Shown here in pieces: positions 34,083-42,545 of a stretch of DNA of 55,486 bases. The first letter of the stretch is position 1; each line of letters begins with the position of its first letter. Source of the stretch: CAZGSD01 sp964528305 (GTDB lineage Bacteria; Patescibacteriota; Gracilibacteria; UBA1369); NCBI GenBank assembly GCA_964528305.1, contig CAZGSD010000003.1, positions 1 to 55,486 on the forward strand, given 5' to 3'. Below the pieces are notes generated by a model. That model searched no databases. It was not told the origin of the DNA and worked only from the letters and a program-made list of their open reading frames with translations. The position numbers were made by a program, and so were the translations under genes.

Positions 34083-36797
34083 TTATTTTTTAGGGCATTT
34101 TTTTGTTTTTACTCCGCATTCCGGGCAGATTTCGTTGCGGCCCAGTTTGGCGCAGGGTAGCGTGGATTGGTCTACAGAGGTGTTGTTGGTATGAATAACT
34201 CTGACATTGTCGTCTGAGGTGTTTGAGGTTTGTGTAAATCTACTTTGCTGGAGATTTTCCTCCAGAGCCTCGGCATTGGTAATTAAATTGCCTTCTGATG
34301 TTGGTTTGCGCAGGTGTGCGGGGATTTGAGTTTCCAGATCGATGCGCAGTAGCGTGTTGACTGTGTTGGTTTGTATATCGCTTAAAAGTCGGCTGAACAT
34401 AATGAAGGCCTGTTCTTTGTATTCGATCAAAGGATCCCGTTGTCCATAGCCGCGCAGAGCCACGCTTTCACGCAGATTTTGCATATTGTCGATATGATCC
34501 ATCCAGAGAGAATCGATGATGGAAAGTGAAATGCCTTTTTCTAATTCCCGCAAAGTATCGGGGGAGATCAGTTGGGCTTCGCGATTTTGATATACTTCAA
34601 ATAGGTAAGTTTTGATATGTTCTATCAAGGTTTCTTCGTCGGCGAGGTCGTTTAATTGCTCTAGTGATAACTGGGTTTTGGCTTCCGGAATGATTAGGGA
34701 TAATTGGTCAATAATTTGGGCGCCATTATAACCTCGGCCTTCATCGTTATGATTTTGTTGGACGATTTTTTCGGCTTCTTTTTCTATCAGTATGATGATG
34801 TCATTTTTGATGTTGTCGTTTTGCAGGGCTTTGCGGCGGCGGCTGTAAATGATTTCACGGTGCTTGTTCATTACATCGTCGTATTCCACCAGATGTTTGC
34901 GTATATCAAAATTACGGCCTTCGACTTTTTTCTGGGCGCTTTCGATGGAGCCGGAAATCATTTTGTTTTGTATGGGCATGTCATCAGGGATTTGCAGTAC
35001 TTCCATCATGCGCTGCATGCGTTCGCCGGCAAAAAGTCTCATCAATTCATCTTCCATGGAGACGAAAAACTGGCTTTCGCCCGGATCTCCCTGGCGGCCG
35101 GAACGGCCGCGCAGCTGATTGTCGATGCGGCGTGATTCGTGGCGTTCGGTACCGATAACCAGTAGGCCACCCAGATTTTTAACCTCGTCATTTATTTTAA
35201 TATCCGTACCGCGGCCAGCCATATTGGTGGCGATGGTGATAGCGCCACGATGGCCGGCTTGGGCGATAATTTCCGCTTCCTTTTCGTGATATTTAGCATT
35301 GAGTACAGCGTGGGGGAGTTTTTCTTTTTGTAGCAGGCGGGAGAGTAGTTCAGATTTTTCTATGGAAACTGTACCAATGAGGACTGGTTGACCTTTTTCG
35401 TGCGCGGTTTTGACACGGCGGGCTACGGCGGTGAATTTTCCTATTTCATTTTTGAAAATAGCATCCGATTCATCCAGGCGCGTGACGGCTTTGTTGGTGG
35501 GGACGACGATAGTTTCCAAACCGTAAATTTGCATGAATTCTTCTTCTTCGGTTTTGGCTGTACCGGTCATGCCGCCTAATTTTTTGAAGAGGCGGAAATA
35601 ATTTTGCAGTGTAACTGTCGCCAGGGTTTTACTTTCACGTTTGATGGCGACGTTTTCTTTGGCTTCAATGGCTTGATGTAATCCGTCGGAATAGCGGCGT
35701 CCCGCCATCAGACGGCCTGTGAATTCATCAACTATGATAATTTCTCCATCTTTGACCACATAATCCACATCATTTTTGAAAATAAAATTGGCTTTGAGGG
35801 CCTGTTCGATGTGATGAACTTCTTCAAATCCGGCATCGGTGTAAATATTGGACACGCCAATCAGATTTTCCATTTTTTCTATACCTTTTTCGGTGAGGGT
35901 GGCGGCGCGTTGTTTTTCGTCTATTTCAAAATCTTCGCCGCTTTGTAGTTGACGTACTAATCGGGCGTAGCGTTGATATTTGTCGGTAGACTCGGCTCCG
36001 GCGGTGGAAATGATTAATGGGGTGCGGGCTTCGTCGATTAAGATGGAGTCGACTTCGTCGATGATGGCATAATTCAGTGAGCGTTGCACCATTTGATCGG
36101 GGCTGGTGCTCATATTGTCGCGCAGATAATCAAAACCAAATTCGCTATTGGTGCCATAGGTGATGTCGCAGAGATAGGCTTGTTTCTTGGGTTGTAGTGC
36201 CATGCCGTTGAGGTTGACCCCTACGGTCAGTCCTAAAAATTTAAAGAGAACTCCCATCCAGCCGGCGTCGCGCTGGGCCAGGTATTCATTGACTGTGACT
36301 AGAAAAGCGCCTTGTCCGGCCAGGGCATTGAGATAGAGTGGTAGAGTACTAACCAGGGTTTTTCCTTCACCGGTTTTCATTTCGGCTATTTTGCCCTGAT
36401 GTAGGATGATGCCGCCCATTAGCTGTACATCAAAAGGGATCATGCGCCAGGTGTAACTATTGGAGGCTGATGGAGTGGTGGATTCAGGTGTGGGGTTTTC
36501 TGAAGTGGTGGGGGTTTCTTCGGCGAATAATTTATCGATAACAAATTCCCGGCCATGGATGTGTCGGCAGGCGCTTTTTACCAAAGCGAATGCTTCTGGA
36601 AGTAATTGATCCAGTGATTCTCCTTGGGCGTAACGGGTTTTGAATTCAGCTGTTTTGCGGGGGTAGTCTTCGTCCTTAAGAAGAGTTTGCTGATATTCAT
36701 TTTCTATTTGGTTGATGCGCTGTACCAGCGGCTGGATTTTTTTCAGATACTTTTCATTGTGATCTCCCAGGGCTTTGTTGAGCAGTTGCATAATCAT
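34083..36797 (-). CDS. secA: Protein translocase ATPase SecA
   Basis: Motor of the Sec export pathway, 904 residues. Motifs are in order: FDVQLMGGIILHQGKIAEMKTGEGKTL (Walker A, cited in part as MKTGEGKTL), DEVDSILIDEARTPLI (Walker B), NYFRLFKKLGGMTGTA, ATNMAGRGTDI and QLRGRSGRQGDPG. Two oddities: a Thr/Pro/Ser-rich insertion of about 25 residues just before the FDVQL motif, and a C-terminal metal site changed from the usual CPCGSGxKYKxCC to CPECGVKTKKC. ATG 36791 (MQLLNKALG) is an equally good start. Confidence 0.97.
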   Translation of the reverse strand: MIMQLLNKALGDHNEKYLKKIQPLVQRINQIENEYQQTLLKDEDYPRKTAEFKTRYAQGESLDQLLPEAFALVKSACRHIHGREFVIDKLFAEETPTTSENPTPESTTPSASNSYTWRMIPFDVQLMGGIILHQGKIAEMKTGEGKTLVSTLPLYLNALAGQGAFLVTVNEYLAQRDAGWMGVLFKFLGLTVGVNLNGMALQPKKQAYLCDITYGTNSEFGFDYLRDNMSTSPDQMVQRSLNYAIIDEVDSILIDEARTPLIISTAGAESTDKYQRYARLVRQLQSGEDFEIDEKQRAATLTEKGIEKMENLIGVSNIYTDAGFEEVHHIEQALKANFIFKNDVDYVVKDGEIIIVDEFTGRLMAGRRYSDGLHQAIEAKENVAIKRESKTLATVTLQNYFRLFKKLGGMTGTAKTEEEEFMQIYGLETIVVPTNKAVTRLDESDAIFKNEIGKFTAVARRVKTAHEKGQPVLIGTVSIEKSELLSRLLQKEKLPHAVLNAKYHEKEAEIIAQAGHRGAITIATNMAGRGTDIKINDEVKNLGGLLVIGTERHESRRIDNQLRGRSGRQGDPGESQFFVSMEDELMRLFAGERMQRMMEVLQIPDDMPIQNKMISGSIESAQKKVEGRNFDIRKHLVEYDDVMNKHREIIYSRRRKALQNDNIKNDIIILIEKEAEKIVQQNHNDEGRGYNGAQIIDQLSLIIPEAKTQLSLEQLNDLADEETLIEHIKTYLFEVYQNREAQLISPDTLRELEKGISLSIIDSLWMDHIDNMQNLRESVALRGYGQRDPLIEYKEQAFIMFSRLLSDIQTNTVNTLLRIDLETQIPAHLRKPTSEGNLITNAEALEENLQQSRFTQTSNTSDDNVRVIHTNNTSVDQSTLPCAKLGRNEICPECGVKTKKCPKK

Positions 36798-36829
36798 GAC
36801 AGGCGAGTTTAGAGAAGTTAGGCGAGCAG

Positions 36830-36858
36830 ATTGTAGCCCAAATATGGGATTTTCAAAA
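36830..36858 (-). promoter_or_regulatory. Promoter candidate of secA
   Basis: Minus strand TACAAT (36830-36835) with TTTTGA 17 bases upstream (36853-36858) or TTGAAA 15 bases upstream. The -10 is good, the -35 choice is unsure. Confidence 0.5.
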
Positions 36859-36870
36859 AGCTTTTTTACC

Positions 36871-36879
36871 TGTTAAAAT
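36871..36879 (+). promoter_or_regulatory. Extended -10 promoter candidate of the sugar transferase
   Basis: TGT-TAAAAT (36871-36879), with a poor TTTTCA at 36850-36855 18 bases upstream. It lies 22 bases before the ATG at 36902. Confidence 0.45.
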
Positions 36880-36901
36880 GTGAGGGCTTTTATTTGCTGC
36901 T

Positions 36902-38347
36902 ATGAAACCCGTAGAAATTTTGTTGGGAGTGCTGCGTTTGCCTGTGGATATAGTGATGACTGTTTTGGCTTTGCTTTTGGCTTATGAACTCCGGCAAAGT
37001 ACTGATTTGATTCCGGGGTTGCAGTTGCCGATATCTTTGGATACTTTTCCGTCCTATGGTGAGTATTTGACTCTGACTTTGGTGGGGGCGGCGCTTTTGG
37101 TGGTGGTTTTTGCTTTTAATCAATTGTATAGTTTGCGGCGCCCACGTCCGTTGCATCAGCAAATTACGCGTGTTTTCGGAGCGTCTTTGATTTGGTTATT
37201 TACTATTATTGCCTGGTATTTTTTGATTAGAAGTTTTCCTTTTTCTCGGCTGACTTTGTTACAGGGCTGGGCTTTGACTTTTTTATTTGTTTCTCTGGGA
37301 AGGGGAGTTTTGCAGTTTTTGCAGAATAGATTGTATGCCAGTGGACTGGGCCAAACCGTGACTTTATTGATTGGGTCGGGACAGCATTGTCAGGTTGTTT
37401 ATGGGCATTTTAATAAAAATCGTCAGTATCGATTTTTGGGGTATTTGCATGAGGAGAGGGGGGCTGAAATGGATTTGATGTATTTGGGAAAATTTGATGA
37501 TTTGGAAGAAATTCATAAAAAATATGGTCTAGAAAAAATTATTCAGTGTCAAAAATCTTTATCGAGCGAGCGGCAGGGGCGATTGTTGGAGTTTTGTCGA
37601 GAACATCATATCGAGTACAGTTTTGTGCCTGATACATTGGATATGCAGCATAGTAATATAGAAATAGACATGCCTGGTGGTATGCCTTTGATTACACTGA
37701 AGCCGACGCCATTGGAGGGGTGGGGGAGAGTGGTGAAAAGGGCCATGGATTTTGTGGGGGCTGGGGTGGGAATTATTTTGCTTTCACCACTACTGCTGAT
37801 TTGTGCTGTACTAATCAAGTTGGATGATAGGCGGGCGCCGATTTTGTTTAGTTATTTGGATGATGGGACGCGCGTGAAAAGAGTGGGACTTAAGGGTAAG
37901 CTGTTTAATTTTTATAAATTCCGGACTATGCGGCCCAATACGCATAATTTGCGCTATTCAGAGTTGTCTCATCTCAATACTCGTGAGGGGACGCCAATGG
38001 TGAAAATTAAAAATGATCCGCGTGTGACGCGTATAGGTCGTGTTTTGCGTAAAACTTCATTGGATGAATTGCCGCAGTTGTTCAATGTGTTGAAGGGAGA
38101 AATGTCTCTAGTGGGGCCGAGGCCGCATTTGCCTGAAGAAGTGGCGCGTTATCAGAAGCACCATAAATTTGTGCTGACGATTAAACCTGGTATTACTGGT
38201 CTCGCTCAAATCAGCGGGCGTAGTGATTTGGATTTTGAGGAGGAGATTCAGCTAGATAGTTATTATATCGAAAATTGGAGTCCGCTGCTCGATATCAAAA
38301 TATTGCTGAAAACGGTGGTGGTGCTGTTTCGGAGGTATGAGGAGTAA
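36902..38347 (+). CDS. Polyprenyl-phosphate sugar-1-phosphate transferase (WbaP/WcaJ type)
   Basis: Initiates surface polysaccharide synthesis by moving a sugar-1-phosphate to undecaprenyl phosphate. N-terminal half: four or five membrane helices (residues 8-150) and a cytoplasmic Rossmann-like CoA-binding domain (150-250). C-terminal bacterial sugar transferase domain from about 280: KRAMDFVGAGVGIILLSPLLL, FYKFRTMRPNT, the signature VTRIGRVLRKTSLDELPQLFNVLKGEMSLVGPRP (seen as RKTSLDELPQL and SLVGPRP) and PGITGLAQISGR. The 481-residue length is typical of the long form. The sugar used cannot be told. Confidence 0.95.
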   Translation: MKPVEILLGVLRLPVDIVMTVLALLLAYELRQSTDLIPGLQLPISLDTFPSYGEYLTLTLVGAALLVVVFAFNQLYSLRRPRPLHQQITRVFGASLIWLFTIIAWYFLIRSFPFSRLTLLQGWALTFLFVSLGRGVLQFLQNRLYASGLGQTVTLLIGSGQHCQVVYGHFNKNRQYRFLGYLHEERGAEMDLMYLGKFDDLEEIHKKYGLEKIIQCQKSLSSERQGRLLEFCREHHIEYSFVPDTLDMQHSNIEIDMPGGMPLITLKPTPLEGWGRVVKRAMDFVGAGVGIILLSPLLLICAVLIKLDDRRAPILFSYLDDGTRVKRVGLKGKLFNFYKFRTMRPNTHNLRYSELSHLNTREGTPMVKIKNDPRVTRIGRVLRKTSLDELPQLFNVLKGEMSLVGPRPHLPEEVARYQKHHKFVLTIKPGITGLAQISGRSDLDFEEEIQLDSYYIENWSPLLDIKILLKTVVVLFRRYEE

Positions 38348-38377
38348 TCCAAGCCCTGAAGGTACAGAAATATTGAA

Positions 38378-38896
38378 AAGTGATTCTGCCGGATCATAAG
38401 CCGAGTTCTGTACTTGGCTGGACCTTTTCTTGGCTCACCTTGCGGTGGTTTTGAAGTATCCCAGTAAGTTGTAATCATCTATCTAGGCTTCGCCTCGCGA
38501 CGAAGCTCAAGCGGTGGGGAGTGATGGACTGATTAAGTGCAGTGATTCCATTATCTCCCATCCCACCTTGCGCCAAATGGGGTTTGCCATGTTTCTCCGT
38601 TTGCACGGAGGCACCCGGTCTGGCCGATTAGCGCCTTGCGGCGCGGTCGGCCGTGCTGACCTGGGCTTTTCACCTTTGTCCCACTAAATGCGGGATAGTA
38701 TTGTCTCTGTGGCACTTTCCATACTGACGGCTTAAAAACCGGCAGCTACTTCCGTTAGAAGTCATTATACTTAATGGGCGCTCGGACTTTCCTCTCGCTT
38801 TCAAAGTACTGGCCGGGGTTGGTCCCGGGACCGAAGTCCAGGGGTTCGTGCGGCCCGTGTTTGGCAGCCAGCGATTACTCACCGGCAGAATCGCTG
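38378..38896 (-). ncRNA. rnpB: RNase P RNA (class A type)
   Basis: Catalytic RNA that matures tRNA 5' ends. Minus strand: the universal P4 strand AGAGGAAAGTCCGAGCGCCC is at about 38769-38788, and the matching 3' segment ACAGAACTCGGCTTATGA lies near the 3' end at 38394-38411. The termini form helix P1: GATTCTGCCGG (5') pairs perfectly with CCGGCAGAATC (3', at 38382-38392). At about 515 nt it is longer than the usual 350-400, so there are extra helices in the middle. Ends are estimated from P1. Confidence 0.93.
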
Positions 38897-38899
38897 GCC

Positions 38900-38928
38900 A
38901 TGTTATAGTAAAACAGTGAAATTGACAA
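38900..38928 (-). promoter_or_regulatory. Promoter of RNase P RNA
   Basis: Minus strand TTGTCA (38923-38928) with TAACAT 17 bases away (38900-38905) or TATAAC 15 bases away (38902-38907). The -35 occupies the same bases as the -35 of the opposite promoter. Confidence 0.6.
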
Positions 38929-38950
38929 ATATAAAAATTCGTGATTTAAT
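38922..38950 (+). promoter_or_regulatory. Promoter of the 160-residue protein gene
   Basis: Perfect TTGACA (38922-38927), 17-base spacer, TTTAAT (38945-38950), 27 bases before the start codon. Confidence 0.75.
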
Positions 38951-38977
38951 CTAGTTTGAATTTCGTGTTTTATAAAT

Positions 38978-39460
38978 ATGGCTAATAGAAGACGTGTGGT
39001 GCGAGTAGTGAGACCTGAGAGATTGGGGGCGCCAGCTGATTCTGTTGGGGGTGTTAAAAAAGATACATTGGGGGAAAGTGGTGAGCGGAAGATTTTACCT
39101 GAGGAGAAGCAGAGTGGTGGGGGTGATATTCAACGGCTTTATTCGGATGCAATAATAGATGGAGTGCGTGAAGTGAGAAGTGTTATAGCTAAGGCTTTAG
39201 GGGACTTAATTGCAGTTTTGGCGAATGGGGAATTGTCAGTAGAGGAGGAAGCCTTAATTTTGCGACGTTTAGAAGAGGTTGGGGGAGGGGTGGAAGCTTT
39301 GGTGGAATTAGCACTGGAGGATTTGGCAAACTTGGAAAAAGCCAGAAAGGGAGCTGATACCTCTAATCGGCCTAGCCAAATGCGTTTGTCTGAACTGCGA
39401 AAGCCGGCTGCTACTCCAGCAGTGGATGATGGTGATGAAGTCCCACCAAAATCAGCCTGA
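38978..39460 (+). CDS. Hypothetical cytoplasmic protein
   Basis: 160 residues without signal peptide or membrane segment. The first 50 residues are basic then Gly/Glu-rich and probably disordered; residues 52-125 form helices with heptad-like spacing (IIDGVREVRSVIAKALGDLI, EEEALILRRLEEVGGGVEALVELALEDL); the tail is Pro/Asp-rich. No family is recognised. It has a strong promoter sharing its -35 with rnpB, which suggests steady expression. Confidence 0.6.
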   Translation: MANRRRVVRVVRPERLGAPADSVGGVKKDTLGESGERKILPEEKQSGGGDIQRLYSDAIIDGVREVRSVIAKALGDLIAVLANGELSVEEEALILRRLEEVGGGVEALVELALEDLANLEKARKGADTSNRPSQMRLSELRKPAATPAVDDGDEVPPKSA

Positions 39461-39470
39461 TAGGTGATTT

Positions 39471-40097
39471 TTAGTTGTTGGATTCGCGTAATTTTTTGAA
39501 TTCGGAGCGGAAGAATTTTACGGCGTAGAGGCATTCTTTGATTTTGTCGTTTTCTGGTTCGATATCCAGGACGCTTTGAAAGAGGCGATTGGCGCGGTCA
39601 AAGTCTTTGCTATTGAGATAGCAAATGCCTAAATCACTCAAGATCAAGGTATCGCGTGGGCTGAGATGTAGAGCTCTTTCCAGTAGTACCAGTCCGTGCT
39701 GACGATTACCGGAATGGAAGATGGACCAGCCCAGACAGCGTAAGATTTCCGGGTGATTTGGTTGTAAACGATCGGCTGTTTCCAGATGACTGATTGATTC
39801 CTGCCAGTGTCCGAGAGCGGAATGGGTGAAGCCCATCAGATAGTGGGCATTGGCTGAGCTGGGATTGACGCGAAGGGCTTGGAGTAATGCTTTTTCGGCT
39901 TTATGATATTCGCGCATGCTTAGGTAATTGTCGCCGATTTCTTCATAGGCCTGATGATTGTCCAGATCACTACCCAGTATTCTTTCACAGATTTTGATGG
40001 CTTCCAGATGTTCACCGGCCATTTTCATTTTTTCGGCTTCGGCAAAGAGATATTGGCTGTTTGGTTGAGAGTCTAGGTTGGGGTGGGAATGCATCAT
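39471..40097 (-). CDS. TPR-repeat protein
   Basis: 208 residues consisting almost entirely of five tetratricopeptide repeats (about residues 14-47, 48-81, 82-115, 116-149, 150-183), with typical signature positions such as AYEEIGDNYLSMREYHKAEKAL and AHYLMGFTHSALGHWQESI in shortened form. No signal peptide is seen, so it is a cytoplasmic scaffold or adaptor with unknown partner. It is convergent with the preceding gene (10-base gap) and has its own promoter with a palindrome (40138-40166). Confidence 0.88.
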   Translation of the reverse strand: MMHSHPNLDSQPNSQYLFAEAEKMKMAGEHLEAIKICERILGSDLDNHQAYEEIGDNYLSMREYHKAEKALLQALRVNPSSANAHYLMGFTHSALGHWQESISHLETADRLQPNHPEILRCLGWSIFHSGNRQHGLVLLERALHLSPRDTLILSDLGICYLNSKDFDRANRLFQSVLDIEPENDKIKECLYAVKFFRSEFKKLRESNN

Positions 40098-40137
40098 GGT
40101 CGTGGTCTTTTTATTTTTGTTTTTGGTAAATCTTTTT

Positions 40138-40166
40138 AGTATAGCAAATTTTTCCCATTTTGGGAA
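40138..40166 (-). promoter_or_regulatory. Extended -10 promoter with upstream palindrome (TPR gene)
   Basis: Minus strand TGC-TATACT: TATACT at 40138-40143 and TG at 40145-40146. Just upstream is a perfect inverted repeat TTCCCA-TTT-TGGGAA (40152-40166) in the place of the -35, a likely binding site for a regulator. Confidence 0.6.
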
Positions 40167-40239
40167 TGCTTTTGGTGGGGATTTTGTGAAAGTGGTGGTG
40201 GGGTGAGAGAGGCGGGCGGATTGGTGGTGAATTTCTGGA

Positions 40240-41766
40240 TTAGTTTATGTCCTGTAATTGGCTGGTTTTGAATTGGAAGGCTTCGGCTAATTCCAGATTG
40301 GTAATGTTGTCCTGATTTTTGAGATCGGCGATGGTGAGGGCGGTGCGTAGCAGCTGAGTGTGGCCGCGGGCGGAGAGTGTGAGACGGTCTGTCATGATGT
40401 CCAAGTATTCCAAGGCCGATGGGGTGAGTTTTAGATAATGTCGCAAATCGGCTGAAGTGAGTTGGGCATTGTTTTTGATATGGGAATTATGGAAACGCTT
40501 TTTTTGTTTTTCCCGGGCCAGCTCTATGCTGAATTTGACATTTTTGGCTGAACTGTCGGGAAGAGTGGGGAGAGGGGAGATTTTTTGGCGGGGTAATTTG
40601 ACCAATAAATCGATTCTGTCCAGGATGGGGCCGGATAATTTGTGTTGGTAATTTAATATTTGCGTGGTGGTGCAGAGGCATTCTTTGTGCTTGTCGCCGA
40701 GGTGTCCGCAGGGGCAGGGATTCATGGCGGTAACAAGTGTGAATTGTGCGGGGAAGCGGACGGATTGGTGGCTGCGTGAGACTTGTATATATCCTTCTTC
40801 CAGGGGTTGGCGGAGGCTTTCGATGATTTGGCGGGGAAATTCTGGTAATTCATCTATGAAAAGTACGCCCAAATGGGCTAGGGAAATTTCGCCGGGCTTG
40901 ATGGGTTGGCCGCCGCCGGCCAGGCTGACCAGGGTACTATTCTGGTGGATTTGGCGAAAGGGGCGGTGGCCGTGAAGCAGCTGGTCGGTGGGCAGGCCGG
41001 CGGCGGAATGCAGTCTGATGGTGGCGAAGGCTTCGGGGAGTCGCAAGGGTGGCAGTAATTCCGGTAGGGCTTTGGCCAGCATGGATTTGCCTACGCCGGG
41101 AGGGCCGTACATCAGTAAATGATGGCCGCCGGCCGCTGAGATTTGCAGAGCTCTTTTGGCTTCGGTCTGGCCCTGGATCAGGTCGAAGAGATGTTCGGAT
41201 GGGGGAGGCGCCGTGGTGGGAGCGGTGGGGGTGGTACTGTTTGGGCGGGGCGGACTTTCTCCATTTAAAATGTTCAGTACTTCCTGCAAATTGCGGGCCG
41301 GAAGTATATCCAGGCCATCGACCAGGGCTGCCTCCTGATAATTTTCGGCTGGAAGTATTAGTTTTTGCCAGCGATTTTCTTGGGCGAAAATGGCTATGGA
41401 GAGGGCGTTTTTGATGGGGCGTAGATTGCCGTTGAGTGCGAGTTCGCCGACTATGATAGTGTGCTCCAGGGGCGCCGGCGCGGCTTGGCCCGAGGCGGCC
41501 AGCAGGCTGATGGCTATGGGGAGGTCGAAAGAGGGGCCCTGTTTTTTGATGGACGCCGGCGCCAGATTGATGATTTTCTTTTGAGTGGGGTATTTGGCTG
41601 TGGTGCTGCGAATGGCTGAACGGATGCGCTCTTTGGATTCCTGCACTGACTGATCGCCCAGCCCCACGATGGTGAAAGCCGACAGGCCGGCGAGTATATC
41701 TGCTTCGACTTCTAGAAGCTGTCCGTCTATGCCCTGTATAAAACAGGAAAATACTTTGACTGGCAT
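40240..41766 (-). CDS. YifB/ComM-family Mg-chelatase-like AAA+ ATPase
   Basis: Hexameric helicase-type AAA+ protein; ComM homologues drive branch migration during natural transformation. N-terminal ChlI/Lon-protease-like domain (about residues 1-170: VEADILAGLSAFTIVGLGD, PADLPIAISLL-like FDLPIAISLLAASG), AAA+ core with Walker A GPPGVGKSMLAKALP, Walker B LGVLFIDELPEF and the cysteine cluster MNPCPCGHLGDKHKECLCT, then the C-terminal lid (about 400-508). With comEC in the same window it supports DNA uptake ability. The 508-residue length is normal. Confidence 0.95.
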   Translation of the reverse strand: MPVKVFSCFIQGIDGQLLEVEADILAGLSAFTIVGLGDQSVQESKERIRSAIRSTTAKYPTQKKIINLAPASIKKQGPSFDLPIAISLLAASGQAAPAPLEHTIIVGELALNGNLRPIKNALSIAIFAQENRWQKLILPAENYQEAALVDGLDILPARNLQEVLNILNGESPPRPNSTTPTAPTTAPPPSEHLFDLIQGQTEAKRALQISAAGGHHLLMYGPPGVGKSMLAKALPELLPPLRLPEAFATIRLHSAAGLPTDQLLHGHRPFRQIHQNSTLVSLAGGGQPIKPGEISLAHLGVLFIDELPEFPRQIIESLRQPLEEGYIQVSRSHQSVRFPAQFTLVTAMNPCPCGHLGDKHKECLCTTTQILNYQHKLSGPILDRIDLLVKLPRQKISPLPTLPDSSAKNVKFSIELAREKQKKRFHNSHIKNNAQLTSADLRHYLKLTPSALEYLDIMTDRLTLSARGHTQLLRTALTIADLKNQDNITNLELAEAFQFKTSQLQDIN

Positions 41767-41863
41767 GGGGGATTCAAATCAAATGCTATGTGCTCCCACA
41801 TTAATATTGCCTGTTGATGCCAAGCTGAAATTTGGCTGAAATTGTAGGGGTTTTACGATTTTA

Positions 41864-41892
41864 TTGCTCATGGCAATTTATACGTGTAAAAT
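41864..41892 (+). promoter_or_regulatory. Promoter with operator-like palindrome (toxin-antitoxin pair)
   Basis: TTGCTC (41864-41869), 17-base spacer, TAAAAT (41887-41892, extended by TG). An imperfect palindrome TTTATAC-GTGTAAA (41877-41890) overlaps the -10, as expected for autorepression by a ribbon-helix-helix antitoxin. Confidence 0.6.
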
Positions 41893-41913
41893 ATGTGCAG
41901 TAATTAAACTCAT

Positions 41914-42150
41914 ATGAATAATCTGACAATAAAAATACCTGATAAATTAAAAAAACAGGCTCAAAATAAAGCTAAATCTGAAGGTCTCACTCTCACATTC
42001 GTGATACATCAGGCTGTGAAGGCTTATAATGCTGGCAAATTAGAGTTTGGGCTTTTGCGTGCTGATGATGAGATTACAGCTTCTTTTGACGTGTCTACAA
42101 AAGAAGGGCAGGAAGCCTGTCTGAAAAGTTTTAAAGCTCTGGCCAAATGA
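41914..42150 (+). CDS. RelB/DinJ-like antitoxin
   Basis: 78 residues. The N-terminal ribbon-helix-helix pattern is clear: strand LTIKIPDKLKKQAQ, then helix EGLTLTFVIHQAVKAY. The C-terminal part (DDEITASFDVSTKEGQE) would wrap the toxin. The stop overlaps the start of the toxin gene by four bases (ATGA), the standard arrangement for RelBE/DinJ-YafQ modules. It probably represses its own promoter through the palindrome at 41877-41890. Confidence 0.85.
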   Translation: MNNLTIKIPDKLKKQAQNKAKSEGLTLTFVIHQAVKAYNAGKLEFGLLRADDEITASFDVSTKEGQEACLKSFKALAK

Positions 42151-42425
42151 AGAAAATCATTCAGCGCACTAGAGGTTTTGAAAAAAGTTTCATTAAGTTA
42201 ACTCCAAAATTGCGCGGGAAATTTATCAAGTGTTTAGAGATTTTTTTGGAAGATGAATTTGCTCCAGCCCTCAAAACCCATCAACTCAAGCAGGATAGAA
42301 AAGGAGAATGGTCTTTTTCTGTAGCACATGATGTACGGGCAATTTATAGAAAAGAGATTTTGGATAATAAAATGGTTGTTGTGTTTACCTTTGTTGATAT
42401 TGGATCACATAGCAGGGTTTATTGA
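42147..42425 (+). CDS. RelE/YafQ-family mRNA interferase toxin
   Basis: 92 residues of the RelE superfamily fold: FEKSFIKLTPKLRGKFIKCLEIF helices, then strands with HQLKQDRKGEWSFSV, HDVRAIYR and VVFTFVDIGSHSRVY. The C-terminal DIGxHxxVY is the YafQ-type catalytic end, with His and Tyr available for ribosome-dependent mRNA cleavage. Immediately downstream (4 bases) begins the first copy of the 77-bp repeat. Confidence 0.85.
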   Translation: MKKIIQRTRGFEKSFIKLTPKLRGKFIKCLEIFLEDEFAPALKTHQLKQDRKGEWSFSVAHDVRAIYRKEILDNKMVVVFTFVDIGSHSRVY

Positions 42426-42428
42426 CAA

Positions 42429-42505
42429 TTGTGGGTACAAAACGATTGTTATTTGGGTGGCTTTTCCGCTAAATTGAAATAAATCAAATATAAATATGCC
42501 AAAAA
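42429..42505. repeat. Direct repeat, copy 1 (77 bp)
   Basis: Identical to 45439-45516 except for one missing C near its left end; 69 bases (42437-42505) match exactly. It includes the leader and the first codons (ATGCCAAAAA) of the gene that starts at 45507. Here the frame continues only 13 codons (42496-42537) before TAA. Confidence 0.95.
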
Positions 42506-42537
42506 TCAATTACATCAAAGAAGTGCAGGGCGGCTAA
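42496..42537 (+). pseudogene. Truncated leader ORF created by the repeat
   Basis: ATG plus 12 codons, reading MPKINYIKEVQGG, then stop. The first three codons are the same as those of the PilX-like gene at 45507, so this is probably the orphaned 5' end left where the island joins, and not a functional gene. Confidence 0.5.
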
Positions 42538-42545
42538 TAATGGTA

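Noticed and set aside
36855..36866. AAAAAGCTTTTT palindrome between secA and the sugar transferase as an operator
   Set aside because: It is low complexity and easily arises by chance in AT-rich promoter DNA.
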